Below are positions 1 through 7,951 of a stretch of DNA of 64,000 nucleotides, piece by piece. The notes beneath the pieces were generated by a model. The model made no database searches, had not been told where the DNA came from, and saw only the letters and a list, made by a program, of their open reading frames with translations. Origin of the DNA: CAVRAZ01 sp963719135 (GTDB taxonomy: Bacteria; Pseudomonadota; Gammaproteobacteria; DSM-19610); assembly GCA_963719135.1 (NCBI GenBank), contig CAVRAZ010000011.1:124001-188000 (forward strand), in the 5' to 3' direction. The first letter of the stretch is position 1. The number at the start of each line of letters is the position of its first letter. The translations under genes were made by a program, and so were the position numbers.

Positions 1-349
1 GCCAGACCATCTTCTGCCACACCCAGCTCTTGTCCATCGATCCGCCCACAGACCATTCGAACACGATCAGGGACGGTGCGAGACCGAAGCAGACCATATC
101 CGTCAGGCTGTCGTACTCGACGCCGAAATCGCTCTGGGTGTGGGTCAGGCGCGCAACGCGTCCGTCGATGCCGTCCATGATCATCGCGATGAACACGGCG
201 ATCGCGGACACCTCGAAACGCTGGCTCATGGAAGCGACGATTGCGTAAAAACCTGCAAACAGACCCGCGGTGGTGAAAAGATTGGGCAGCAGATAAACGC
301 CGCGCCGCGGTTTCGCTTCGGGCGGCTGCTGCGATTCCGGCGTGTCCAT
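1..349 (-). CDS. pssA: CDP-diacylglycerol--serine O-phosphatidyltransferase, N-terminal part (cut by window edge)
   Basis: Integral membrane enzyme that makes phosphatidylserine from CDP-diacylglycerol and serine. The first 116 residues are visible. They contain the full CDP-alcohol phosphatidyltransferase signature DG-x2-AR-x8-G-x3-D-x3-D, read here as DGRVAR...G...D...D, after a hydrophobic first helix. The ATG lies one base after the stop of the upstream psd-like gene, so the two are surely co-transcribed. The order ilvBHC-psd-pssA is a known betaproteobacterial and gammaproteobacterial arrangement. The C-terminus is outside the window. Confidence 0.93.
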   Translation of the reverse strand, partial: MDTPESQQPPEAKPRRGVYLLPNLFTTAGLFAGFYAIVASMSQRFEVSAIAVFIAMIMDGIDGRVARLTHTQSDFGVEYDSLTDMVCFGLAPSLIVFEWSVGGSMDKSWVWQKMVW

Positions 350-350
350 G

Positions 351-974
351 TTACTTGTGCACCAGGGTCGCCACCACGGTGGACCCTGCTTTCAGTCGGG
401 AACCCGATTCGACGGCGAGCCGGCTGTTCTCGGGGAGAAACATTTCGACGCGTCCCCCGAACCGGATATAGCCGCAGCGCTGACCCTGGCCGACCTTGTC
501 GCCGATGCCGACGCTGCACCGCGGAACACTGTTCATTGGACCGCGATACATGGTCACCACCAGATCGTCGTTTTCGTCGGTCTTGATCCAGACGCCGTGC
601 GGTCTGCGCGTCGCGCCGTCGTACGGGCAGTCCTTGATGTCGATCACCTTGCCCTCGACCGGGCTGCGCGTACTGAACACGCCCCAGTGATTCATGTCGA
701 TGACGATGTGCGCAGCCGTGCGGTCCAGATAGGGGTCGGCGATGACATCGACCTGGGAAATGACGCCGTCGGCCGGACTGACGATTGCCAGCGGTATCGA
801 CGAGACATCGCGGTTCGGATCGCGGAACAGAAACACCAGCCCCAGACAGAGCAGCCACAGGGGAATCGACCAACCGAAGCCGGAAAAATGCCAGACCGCC
901 GCCGCCGTTCCGCCAAGGACGGCGACCGGCAGCCAGCCGGGCTGAGAGAAATAGGGATATTTGCGTCTTGCCAT
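351..974 (-). CDS. psd: Phosphatidylserine decarboxylase family protein (short type), apparently without the self-cleavage serine
   Basis: A 207-residue protein of the short Psd type. It has an N-terminal hydrophobic hairpin (about residues 15-50), then FRDPNRD and SPADG, both typical of the family. True short Psd proteins have an internal FGSRVDVYLP-like site where Gly-Ser is cut and the Ser becomes the pyruvoyl cofactor. Here the matching stretch reads RFGGRVEMFLP, so that serine is Gly, and the usual NVHSQRSP histidine stretch reads GVFSTRSP. A GST triplet lies near the C-terminus, but too close to the end to resemble the normal site. The family call and pssA partnership are firm; decarboxylase activity is doubtful. 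Confidence 0.85.
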   Translation of the reverse strand: MARRKYPYFSQPGWLPVAVLGGTAAAVWHFSGFGWSIPLWLLCLGLVFLFRDPNRDVSSIPLAIVSPADGVISQVDVIADPYLDRTAAHIVIDMNHWGVFSTRSPVEGKVIDIKDCPYDGATRRPHGVWIKTDENDDLVVTMYRGPMNSVPRCSVGIGDKVGQGQRCGYIRFGGRVEMFLPENSRLAVESGSRLKAGSTVVATLVHK

Positions 975-1064
975 AGATGAAGATCAACGGCCGTGAATTA
1001 CGAACCCTAAAGCGTGCCAACAGTCATCCCTGAAACCCGTCTTTCGCGTCCAGCGCCGTAAATG

Positions 1065-1091
1065 CACGGAGCCCGCTGTGCGGCCTCCGTG
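1065..1091 (-). terminator. Hairpin after ilvC, possible terminator
   Basis: CACGGAG and CTCCGTG form a 7-bp stem with a GC-rich loop six bases past the ilvC stop. There is no clear U tract, so it may only attenuate or protect the ilvBHC message before psd-pssA. Confidence 0.35.
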
Positions 1092-1096
1092 TCCTG

Positions 1097-2119
1097 CTAG
1101 TTTACCCTGGTATCGACGATCTTGTTCTTGCCGATCCACGACATCATGCCGCGCAGCCGCTCGCCCACCGTCTCGATGGGATGCTCTCGACCAAGACGGC
1201 GCTTGCACTTGAGCGTCGCGGCGCCCGCCTGGTTTTCCAGTATGAACTCCCTTGCAAATTCGCCGTTCTGTATCTCGGTCAGAATGCGCTTCATCTCGCG
1301 CTTGGTCTCCTCGGTGATGATGCGCGGGCCGCGCGTCAGATCGCCGTACTCGGCAGTGTTGGAGATGGAATAACGCATGTTGGCAATGCCGCCCTCGTAC
1401 ATCAGGTCGACGATCAGCTTGAGTTCGTGCAGACACTCGAAATAGGCCATCTCGGGCGCATACCCGGCTTCGGTAAGCGTCTCGAAACCCGCCTGGACCA
1501 GCGCCGTCGCGCCACCGCACAACACGGCCTGCTCGCCGAACAGATCCGTTTCGGTCTCCTCGCGGAAGTTGGTTTCGATGATGCCGGCCCGGCCGCCGCC
1601 GTTGGCCGAGGCATACGACAGGGCGATGTCTTTCGCCTTGCCGCCGGCGTTCTGATAGACCGCGATCAGCGACGGCACGCCGGCGCCCTGCGTAAAGGTG
1701 CTACGCACCAAGTGACCCGGCCCCTTCGGCGCGATCATGATCACGTCGAGATCGGCGCGCGGCTCGATCTGACCGAAGTGCACATTGAAGCCGTGCGCGA
1801 ACGCGAGCACGCCGCCTTTCTTGATGTTGGGCTCGACCTTATCGCGGTACAGCGCCGCTTGGTGCTCGTCCGGCGCCAGGATCATGACCAGATCGGCCTG
1901 CTTCACCGCTTCCTCGACCGATTTGACGGTCAGCCCGGCGTTTTTCGCCTTGGCTTCCGAAATCGATCCGGCGCGCAACCCTACCGTGACGTTGACGCCG
2001 GAATCCCTGAGGTTGTTGGCATGCGCGTGGCCCTGCGACCCGTAGCCGATGATGCTGACCTTCATCCCCTTGATGATCGAAAGGTCCGCGTCTTTGTCGT
2101 AATAGATATTCATTGTCAT
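1097..2119 (-). CDS. ilvC: Ketol-acid reductoisomerase (class I)
   Basis: Converts acetolactate and acetohydroxybutyrate to the dihydroxy acids in valine and isoleucine synthesis, using NADPH and Mg2+. The nucleotide-binding stretch GYGSQGHAHANN is near residue 27, and the C-terminal knotted domain has FECLHELKLIVDLMYEGG. Length is about 338-341 residues, the class I size. Three in-frame ATGs cluster at 2122, 2119 and 2113. A GGAG lies 7 bases before the second, while the family's usual start (MNIYYDKDADLSII) is the third. It is the third gene of ilvBHC, 30 bases or so after ilvH. Confidence 0.97.
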   Translation of the reverse strand: MTMNIYYDKDADLSIIKGMKVSIIGYGSQGHAHANNLRDSGVNVTVGLRAGSISEAKAKNAGLTVKSVEEAVKQADLVMILAPDEHQAALYRDKVEPNIKKGGVLAFAHGFNVHFGQIEPRADLDVIMIAPKGPGHLVRSTFTQGAGVPSLIAVYQNAGGKAKDIALSYASANGGGRAGIIETNFREETETDLFGEQAVLCGGATALVQAGFETLTEAGYAPEMAYFECLHELKLIVDLMYEGGIANMRYSISNTAEYGDLTRGPRIITEETKREMKRILTEIQNGEFAREFILENQAGAATLKCKRRLGREHPIETVGERLRGMMSWIGKNKIVDTRVN

Positions 2120-2152
2120 CATTCCACTCCGTCAATTCGCATGAATACCGCC

Positions 2153-2644
2153 TCAGGCGCGCAGCGCCCGCTCGCCGCGCGCGATTCCGGTCACGCCGGA
2201 ACGCACCACTTCGAGGATGTCCGACTCGCTCAGCGCCGCGATGAACGCGTCAAGCTTGTCGCTGGTGCCGGTCACTTCGATGGTGTACGTACCCGGCGTC
2301 GTATCGAGGATGCGCCCTCTGAAGATATCGGCCATGCGCGTAACCTCTTCCCGCGCGGCGTTTTCCGCGCGCACCTTGATCAGCATAAGCTCGCGCTCGA
2401 TGTGCGGTCCGTCGTTCATGTCCATGAGCTTGACCACGTCGATCAACTTATTCAGTTGCTTGACAATCTGCTCGATGATCTCGTCGGTGCCGCGGGTGAC
2501 CAGCGTCATGCGCGACAGCGACGGATCTTCGGTGGGCGCAACCGTCAGAGATTCGATATTGTAGCCGCGTGCGGAGAACAACCCCGCGACGCGCGATAGC
2601 GCGCCGGCCTCGTTTTCCATCAGTATGGAAATTATATGGCGCAT
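2153..2644 (-). CDS. ilvH: Acetolactate synthase small (regulatory) subunit
   Basis: A 163-residue regulatory subunit of acetohydroxyacid synthase. It carries the N-terminal ACT domain (MRHIISILMENEAGALSRVA, then GYNIESLTVAPTED), which normally binds valine for feedback inhibition. The C-terminal half matches the second, ACT-like domain of the family. It begins four bases after the ilvB stop, so the subunits are translated from one message in the expected ratio-coupled arrangement. Confidence 0.97.
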   Translation of the reverse strand: MRHIISILMENEAGALSRVAGLFSARGYNIESLTVAPTEDPSLSRMTLVTRGTDEIIEQIVKQLNKLIDVVKLMDMNDGPHIERELMLIKVRAENAAREEVTRMADIFRGRILDTTPGTYTIEVTGTSDKLDAFIAALSESDILEVVRSGVTGIARGERALRA

Positions 2645-2648
2645 GACG

Positions 2649-4343
2649 TCAGACCAGAATCATTTCGTTCTGACCGGCGCCGGCCGGAATCATCGGGTAG
2701 ACGTTCTCGGTCTGGTCGGTCAGGAAATCGAGGAACACCAGGCGATCCTTGAGTCTGATCGCCTCTTTCAGCGCCGCTTCAACGTCTTCGGGCTTGGTGA
2801 TCTGCATGCCGACGTGGCCGTAGCTTTCAGCCAGTTTCACGAAATCCGGCAGCGACTCCATGTACGACATCGCGTAGCGGCCTTGATAAAAAAATTCCTG
2901 CCATTGCCGGACCATGCCCAGGTAACGGTTGTTCAGGTTGATGATCTTGATCGGCAGCGCGTACTGGCGGCAGGTCGACAGTTCCTGGATGCACATCTGA
3001 ATGCTGCCCTCGCCGGTCACGCAGGCGACCAGCTCGTCGGGAAACGCCAACTGCACACCCATCGCCGCCGGGAAACCGAAACCCATCGTCCCCAGCCCAC
3101 CGGAATTGATCCAGTGATTGGGTTTGTCGAACTTGTAGAACTGGGCCGTCCACATCTGGTGCTGGCCGACGTCGGAGGTGACGTACGCCTTGCCTTTGGA
3201 TAGTCTGTAGAACGTCTCCAGGACATACTGCGGCTTGATCTGGTCGCTGTTGCGGTCGTACTTGAGGCAATCCATGGCGCGCCATTCCTCGATCTGCTTC
3301 CACCAGGCGCTCAGGGCGTCGGCATCGGGGACCGCACCGCTCTCCTGATGGAGCTTGATCAGTTCCTTGAGGACCTGCGCGACGGAACCGACGATCGGCA
3401 CGTCCACCTTGACGTTCTTGGAAATGCTGGCCGGGTCGATGTCGATGTGGATCACCTTGGCTGCGGGACAGAACTTGTCGACGTTGCCGGTCACCCGATC
3501 GTCGAAACGCGCGCCGATCGCAACCAGCACGTCGCAGTTGTGCATTGCCATGTTCGCTTCGTAGGTGCCGTGCATGCCCAGCATGCCGAGAAACTGGCGA
3601 TCGGTGGCCGGGTAGGCGCCCAAGCCCATCAGGGTGCTCGTGATCGGGTAGCCGAGCGCGCGAACGTAATCGATCAGGTGACGCGAGGCGCCGTCGAGCA
3701 CCACGCCGCCGCCGGTGTAGATCATCGGCCGCTTCGCGGTGAGCATCAAATCCAGCGCCTTCTTGATCTGGCGCGGATGCCCTTTGACGGTCGGATTGTA
3801 CGACCGCATGTGGATGCGCTTGGGATAGTTGAACGTCGTTCGCTGCGTGGCGACGTCCTTCGGCACGTCGACGACCACCGGACCGGGCCGGCCGGTCGTG
3901 GCCACATAAAAGGCCTTCTTGATCGTCTCCGCCAGATCCTCGACCCGCTTCACCAGAAAATTGTGTTTCACGCAGGGGCGCGTGATCCCGACGCTATCAA
4001 CTTCCTGGAACGCGTCGTTGCCGATCAGCGGCGTCGGCACCTGGCCGGTGAACACCACCATCGGAATCGAATCCATGTACGCCGTCGCGATGCCGGTTAC
4101 CGCGTTGGTCGCCCCGGGACCCGAAGTCACCAGCACCACGCCGGGCCTGCCGGTGGCGCGCGCATAGCCGTCGGCCGCGTGCGTCGCGGCCTGCTCGTGC
4201 CGCACCAGAATGTGCTGCACTTTGTCCTGCTGGTACAGGGTATCGTAGATGGGCAGCACCGCCCCGCCCGGATAACCGAACAGGTACTGGACTCCCTCCT
4301 CCTCCAGACAGCGAACCAATATTTCTGCGCCGGTCAACTCCAC
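2649..4343 (-). CDS. ilvB: Acetolactate synthase large (catalytic) subunit
   Basis: Thiamine-diphosphate enzyme for the first common step of valine, leucine and isoleucine synthesis. Seen are FGYPGGAVLPIYD, the catalytic-Glu stretch RHEQAATHAADGYARATGRPG, and the ThDP/Mg motif GEGSIQM...NLNN. The motif has Glu where E. coli IlvI has Asp, a variant common in Pseudomonas-type enzymes. I place the start at a GTG (residues MELTGAEI) because AGGAG sits 9 bases upstream and homologues begin there, giving 564 residues. An open frame continues upstream to 4442 but is not needed. First gene of ilvBHC. Confidence 0.96.
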   Translation of the reverse strand: MELTGAEILVRCLEEEGVQYLFGYPGGAVLPIYDTLYQQDKVQHILVRHEQAATHAADGYARATGRPGVVLVTSGPGATNAVTGIATAYMDSIPMVVFTGQVPTPLIGNDAFQEVDSVGITRPCVKHNFLVKRVEDLAETIKKAFYVATTGRPGPVVVDVPKDVATQRTTFNYPKRIHMRSYNPTVKGHPRQIKKALDLMLTAKRPMIYTGGGVVLDGASRHLIDYVRALGYPITSTLMGLGAYPATDRQFLGMLGMHGTYEANMAMHNCDVLVAIGARFDDRVTGNVDKFCPAAKVIHIDIDPASISKNVKVDVPIVGSVAQVLKELIKLHQESGAVPDADALSAWWKQIEEWRAMDCLKYDRNSDQIKPQYVLETFYRLSKGKAYVTSDVGQHQMWTAQFYKFDKPNHWINSGGLGTMGFGFPAAMGVQLAFPDELVACVTGEGSIQMCIQELSTCRQYALPIKIINLNNRYLGMVRQWQEFFYQGRYAMSYMESLPDFVKLAESYGHVGMQITKPEDVEAALKEAIRLKDRLVFLDFLTDQTENVYPMIPAGAGQNEMILV

Positions 4344-4373
4344 ACTGACGTGCTCCTGGACCCCTGAACAAAT

Positions 4374-4462
4374 GACGCCGGCGCCCCGAAATGCCACCGG
4401 CGTCTCTAATAACTGGTCAAAAAACCCGGCTTTACCCGACACATAGGCCAGCTCACCGGGTT
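4374..4462 (-). promoter_or_regulatory. ilvB leader with attenuator-like hairpin
   Basis: On the minus strand, AACCCGG (4456-4462) can pair with CCGGGTT (4423-4429) and is followed at once by a U run (4419-4424), which is terminator architecture. It lies about 75 bases upstream of the ilvB start. A second perfect stem, GACGCCGG/CCGGCGTC (4374-4381 with 4397-4404), follows it. I see no upstream leader peptide rich in Ile, Leu or Val, so classical leader-peptide attenuation is not shown. Confidence 0.45.
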
Positions 4463-4615
4463 AGAAACGGCTAATATTGCCACCGATTTCAGCCGGAATC
4501 CACTTAAACCGGGCTAAAGAAGCGGCCAATCGAACCGAACAGAGAGACAGACCCAAGAGCACCCCTTCGCGGGGCCTCTTTCGACGGTTCAAGATTCCCC
4601 ACCTAGGAGCGGAAT

Positions 4616-5029
4616 ATGCGAATCCACAGTCTGTTGCCGGTATTGCTGCTGCTCGGCGCCACATCCGGCTATGCCACGGACATCTATAAGTGGCAGGAGA
4701 ACGGCAAGACCGTTTACGGAGAATTCCCGCCCCTGGGAACCAGCGCCCAGTTGTTCAAGCGGGAGACCGGGTCCGCCGACGGCCCGCAATCGGGAGCGCC
4801 GACTCCCGCTCCCCAGCCCGACGACGAACAGACAGTCGCCGACGTGGAGAAGTACAAGCAGCAGCGCCAGCAGAACTGCGAAACAGCCAAGCGGAACCTG
4901 GGCATGCTGAAAACCGGCGGACACCACCGCATCAAGATGCCCGACGGCTCGATCCAGTATCTGGACGAGACCCAGACCAAGGCACGCGTCAAGGAAGCCG
5001 AAGACCAGGTACGCGACTACTGTACTTGA
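4616..5029 (+). CDS. DUF4124 domain-containing exported protein
   Basis: A 137-residue protein with a clear signal peptide (MRIHSLLPVLLLLGATSGYA, cut before TDIY). The mature N-terminus, IYKWQENGKTVYGEFPP, is the DUF4124 signature (YKW-x-D/E-x-NG-x3-Y-x-D/E-x-PP). The rest is a Pro/Gln-rich linker and a basic-acidic helix with two Cys. The molecular role of DUF4124 is unknown; a periplasmic location is inferred. It is transcribed divergently from ilvB, and a strong hairpin follows about 40 bases after its stop. Confidence 0.85.
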   Translation: MRIHSLLPVLLLLGATSGYATDIYKWQENGKTVYGEFPPLGTSAQLFKRETGSADGPQSGAPTPAPQPDDEQTVADVEKYKQQRQQNCETAKRNLGMLKTGGHHRIKMPDGSIQYLDETQTKARVKEAEDQVRDYCT

Positions 5030-5071
5030 TTTCGCGCGCACGCCTGCTTAAATAGACCCCCTGACTCGAGC

Positions 5072-5103
5072 AACCCGGTACAGACACGCGCTGTACCGGG
5101 TTA
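5072..5103 (+). terminator. Perfect hairpin, probable terminator of the DUF4124 gene
   Basis: AACCCGGTACAG and CTGTACCGGGTT form a 12-bp perfect stem with a 7-base loop. The bases that follow are only moderately T-rich, so it could act on either strand or just protect RNA ends. Confidence 0.6.
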
Positions 5104-5231
5104 TTCCATTGGCACTATCGGCCCGAAGTCACGGAGCCGGCGACCGCCGGCGGGCACCGAACGCACCACCCGCCCCGCCGCATGGCACGCCGGACGTTTT
5201 CCGAACGTTTGCATCGCCACGGAGGATTGCC

Positions 5232-5576
5232 ATGCCGCTGCTCAGAATCCAGACCAACCATCCCTTCGATCCCGCCGCGCAACAGGCCCTCATCACGCAG
5301 GCCTCGCAGGCCGTGGCCGATATGCTGGGGAAACCGGAACGCTACGTCATGGTCAGCCTCGAACAGAACCCCGCCATGCTGTTCGCGGGCAGCGGCGCGC
5401 CGCTGGCGTATCTGGAGCTGAAAAGCATCGGCCTGCCCCGAAACAAGACCGCCGACCTGTCGCGCCGCCTGACCACGCTGCTGGGCAATGCGGCCGGTCT
5501 GCCGGCCGACCGCGTCTACATCGAATTCTCCGACGCGGCACACGACCTGTGGGGATGGAACGGCGCAACGTTTTGA
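5232..5576 (+). CDS. MIF-superfamily tautomerase (phenylpyruvate tautomerase-like)
   Basis: A 114-residue protein of macrophage-migration-inhibitory-factor type. It begins M-P-L, and Pro becomes the catalytic N-terminal base once Met is removed. Other family marks are the LELKSIG strand and the C-terminal VYIEFSDAAHDLWGWNGATF. The chosen ATG has a perfect GGAGG seven bases upstream; the open frame extends further up but lacks such a site. In bacteria these proteins tautomerise keto-enol acids; the physiological substrate is unknown. It is a single gene between a hairpin terminator and proS. Confidence 0.9.
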   Translation: MPLLRIQTNHPFDPAAQQALITQASQAVADMLGKPERYVMVSLEQNPAMLFAGSGAPLAYLELKSIGLPRNKTADLSRRLTTLLGNAAGLPADRVYIEFSDAAHDLWGWNGATF

Positions 5577-5596
5577 ACCGCCGGCGAACCGGAAAC

Positions 5597-5605
5597 TGCT
5601 ACAAT
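5597..5605 (+). promoter_or_regulatory. Extended -10 promoter element for proS
   Basis: TGCTACAAT matches the extended -10 pattern TG-n-TATAAT with one mismatch and lies 31 bases before the proS ATG. No good -35 is obvious at the right distance, as expected for an extended -10 promoter. Confidence 0.4.
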
Positions 5606-5636
5606 CCGGCGCTTTAACCGGTTGCCGAACGAGTTC

Positions 5637-7340
5637 ATGAAAACATCACAGTTTCCCCTGTCCACTGTCAAGGAGATTCCGGCCGACGCCGAGATCGTTA
5701 GTCACAAGCTGATGCTGCGTGCCGGTATGATCCGCAAGATCGCCGCCGGCATCTACACCTGGCTGCCGCTCGGACTGCGCGTACTGCGCAAGGTGGAGGC
5801 CGTGGTGCGCGAGGAGATGGACCGCGCCGGCGCGCTGGAACTGCTGATGCCCGCCGTGCAGCCCGCCGAACTCTGGCAGGAATCCGGTCGCTGGGAAAAA
5901 TACGGGCCCGAGCTGTTGCGCTTGCGCGATCGTCACGACCGCGAGTTCTGCTTCGGACCGACGCACGAAGAGATCATTACCGACATCGCACGTCGGGAGA
6001 TTCGCAGTTACAAGCAACTGCCGGTTAACTACTATCAGATCCAGACAAAGTTCCGCGACGAAGTGCGGCCGCGTTTTGGCGTCATGCGCGCGCGCGAATT
6101 CCTGATGAAGGACGCCTATTCGTTCCACCTTACGAATGAATCGCTGGATGAAACCTATCAGGTCATGTACGACACCTATTCGCGGATTTTCACCCGCCTC
6201 GGCCTCAGGGTCCGCGCGGTGCGCGCGGACAGCGGCGCCATCGGCGGCAGCCATTCGCACGAATTCCATGTCCTGGCCGACTCGGGCGAGGACGCCATCG
6301 TGTTCTCCACCGAAAGCGATTATGCCGCCAACCTGGATCTGGCCGAGCAGCGCCCGTCGGATCAGCCCCGACCGGCGCCGACCGCAGCGATGCAGACGGT
6401 TGCAACACCCGGTGTCCGTACGATCGAGGAAGTATGCCGCCGCCTGGACACGACGCCGGATCGATGCGTGAAGACCCTGCTGGTGGAGGGCCGCGAGGGC
6501 GGCGTGGTGGCCCTGTGCCTGCGCGGCGACCATGAACTGAACAAGGTCAAGGCCGCGAGGCTCGAGATCGTTGCCGCACCGCTTACCCTGGCCGGTGACG
6601 ATGCCGTCAGGCAGGCAGCCGGTTGTTCCGCCGGCTCGATCGGCCCCGTCGGGCTGACCCTGCCGGTGATCGTCGATGTCGCAGCGGCCGAACTTGCCGA
6701 TTTCATCTGCGGCGCCAACCGGGACGATCAGCACCTGACCGGGGTCAACTGGAATCGGGACTGTCCGGAGCCCGTCACGGCGGACCTGCGCAACCTGGTC
6801 GAGGGCGACCCCAGCCCCGACGGCAGAGGCAGGGCGCGGATTGCGCGCGGAATCGAAGTCGGTCACATCTTCCAGTTGGGCAAGAAGTATAGTCTGGCGA
6901 TGAGTGCATCGGTTCAGGACGAACAGGGCAAGGACGCCACCATGACCATGGGTTGCTACGGCATCGGCGTTTCCCGCGTAGTGGCCGCCGCGATCGAGCA
7001 GAACCATGACGAACATGGCATTATCTGGCCGCCCGCGCTGGCGCCGTTCCAGGTCACCCTGCTCGGCATGAACCGCAAGAAGTCGCACCGCGTGCGCGAG
7101 GCCTGTGACCGGCTCTACGACGCGTTCCGGGCGGCGGGCGTCGATGTGATTCTGGACGATCGCGATGTAAGGCCCGGCGTCATGTTTGCCGATATGGAAT
7201 TGATCGGCATTCCGCACCGCGTGGTGGTAGGTGAAAAGAATCTGGACAACGGGCAGGTCGAATACAAGGCACGCACCGACAGCGACGACCAACGGGTGGC
7301 GCTGGACGACGTGCTGGCCTTCATTCAGGCGCGGCTGTAA
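5637..7340 (+). CDS. proS: Prolyl-tRNA synthetase (bacterial type with editing domain)
   Basis: Charges tRNA-Pro. At 567 residues it is the full bacterial form. The class II core holds motif 1 near MKTSQFPLSTVKEIP...LMLRAGMIRKIAAGIYTWLP, motif 2 (FRDEVRPRFGVMRAREFLMKDAYSFH) and motif 3 (GCYGIGVSRVVAAAIEQ). Between motifs 2 and 3 lies the YbaK-like insertion domain (about residues 225-385) that hydrolyses mischarged Ala-tRNA-Pro. The C-terminal anticodon-binding domain ends in ALDDVLAFIQARL. The ATG at 5637 gives the usual N-terminus; an in-frame TTG lies 15 bases upstream. Confidence 0.98.
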   Translation: MKTSQFPLSTVKEIPADAEIVSHKLMLRAGMIRKIAAGIYTWLPLGLRVLRKVEAVVREEMDRAGALELLMPAVQPAELWQESGRWEKYGPELLRLRDRHDREFCFGPTHEEIITDIARREIRSYKQLPVNYYQIQTKFRDEVRPRFGVMRAREFLMKDAYSFHLTNESLDETYQVMYDTYSRIFTRLGLRVRAVRADSGAIGGSHSHEFHVLADSGEDAIVFSTESDYAANLDLAEQRPSDQPRPAPTAAMQTVATPGVRTIEEVCRRLDTTPDRCVKTLLVEGREGGVVALCLRGDHELNKVKAARLEIVAAPLTLAGDDAVRQAAGCSAGSIGPVGLTLPVIVDVAAAELADFICGANRDDQHLTGVNWNRDCPEPVTADLRNLVEGDPSPDGRGRARIARGIEVGHIFQLGKKYSLAMSASVQDEQGKDATMTMGCYGIGVSRVVAAAIEQNHDEHGIIWPPALAPFQVTLLGMNRKKSHRVREACDRLYDAFRAAGVDVILDDRDVRPGVMFADMELIGIPHRVVVGEKNLDNGQVEYKARTDSDDQRVALDDVLAFIQARL

Positions 7341-7932
7341 AGGCGGCAGACGGACGCAGGCGGCGCACCTGCTGCTGTCGTTCATTCTGCTGATGTCGCT
7401 GCCCGCTGGTCCCGCCCTGAGCGCGACCAGCGAACGCCCTGATCCTGAGCTGCGCCAGGCACTGATCGACGCCATCCGCTCCAGCGACAGCTTCGCCGAC
7501 CGCTTCGAAGCCGAGGTCTGGCTGACCGACATGTCGGCCCGTCTGCAGCGCAAGGTGCCCGATCACGACGAGCGCCTGCTGATCCTCAAGACCGTGCACT
7601 ATGAAGCCAACCGTGTCGAACTGCCGCCGGAACTGGTGCTCGCGGTAATCGATGTCGAGAGCAACTTCGACCGCTTCGCGATCTCGCAGGCCGGCGCCCG
7701 CGGCCTGATGCAGATCATGCCGTTCTGGCTCGACGAAATCGGGCGCCCCGGCGACGACCTGTTCGATATACACACCAATGTGCGCCTGGGCTGCACGATC
7801 CTGCGGCATTACCTGGACAGTGAACGCGGCGACCGCGTCAAGGCGCTGGCCCGCTACAATGGCAGCGCCGGCAAGGTGTGGTATCCCCAGCGCGTGTTCG
7901 CCACACTCAGCGACCGGTGGTTCAGACAGTAG
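7231..7932 (+). CDS. SLT-type lytic transglycosylase, start unclear
   Basis: Soluble lytic transglycosylase domain that cleaves peptidoglycan. The catalytic Glu is in VIDVESNFDRFA, followed by GARGLMQIMPFW and a late ARYNGSAGKVWYP, all family motifs. The best signal peptide (basic GGRRTQ, then HLLLSFILLMSLPAGPALS) starts just after the proS stop. No ATG, GTG or TTG lies there in frame. The only standard upstream start is a GTG at 7231 inside proS; the ATG at 7393 would remove most of the signal. The first 36 or so codons overlapping proS are therefore doubtful, while the domain is secure. Confidence 0.85.
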   Translation: MKRIWTTGRSNTRHAPTATTNGWRWTTCWPSFRRGCKGGRRTQAAHLLLSFILLMSLPAGPALSATSERPDPELRQALIDAIRSSDSFADRFEAEVWLTDMSARLQRKVPDHDERLLILKTVHYEANRVELPPELVLAVIDVESNFDRFAISQAGARGLMQIMPFWLDEIGRPGDDLFDIHTNVRLGCTILRHYLDSERGDRVKALARYNGSAGKVWYPQRVFATLSDRWFRQ

Positions 7933-7951
7933 CGCGCGATGCGCCGCCCCT

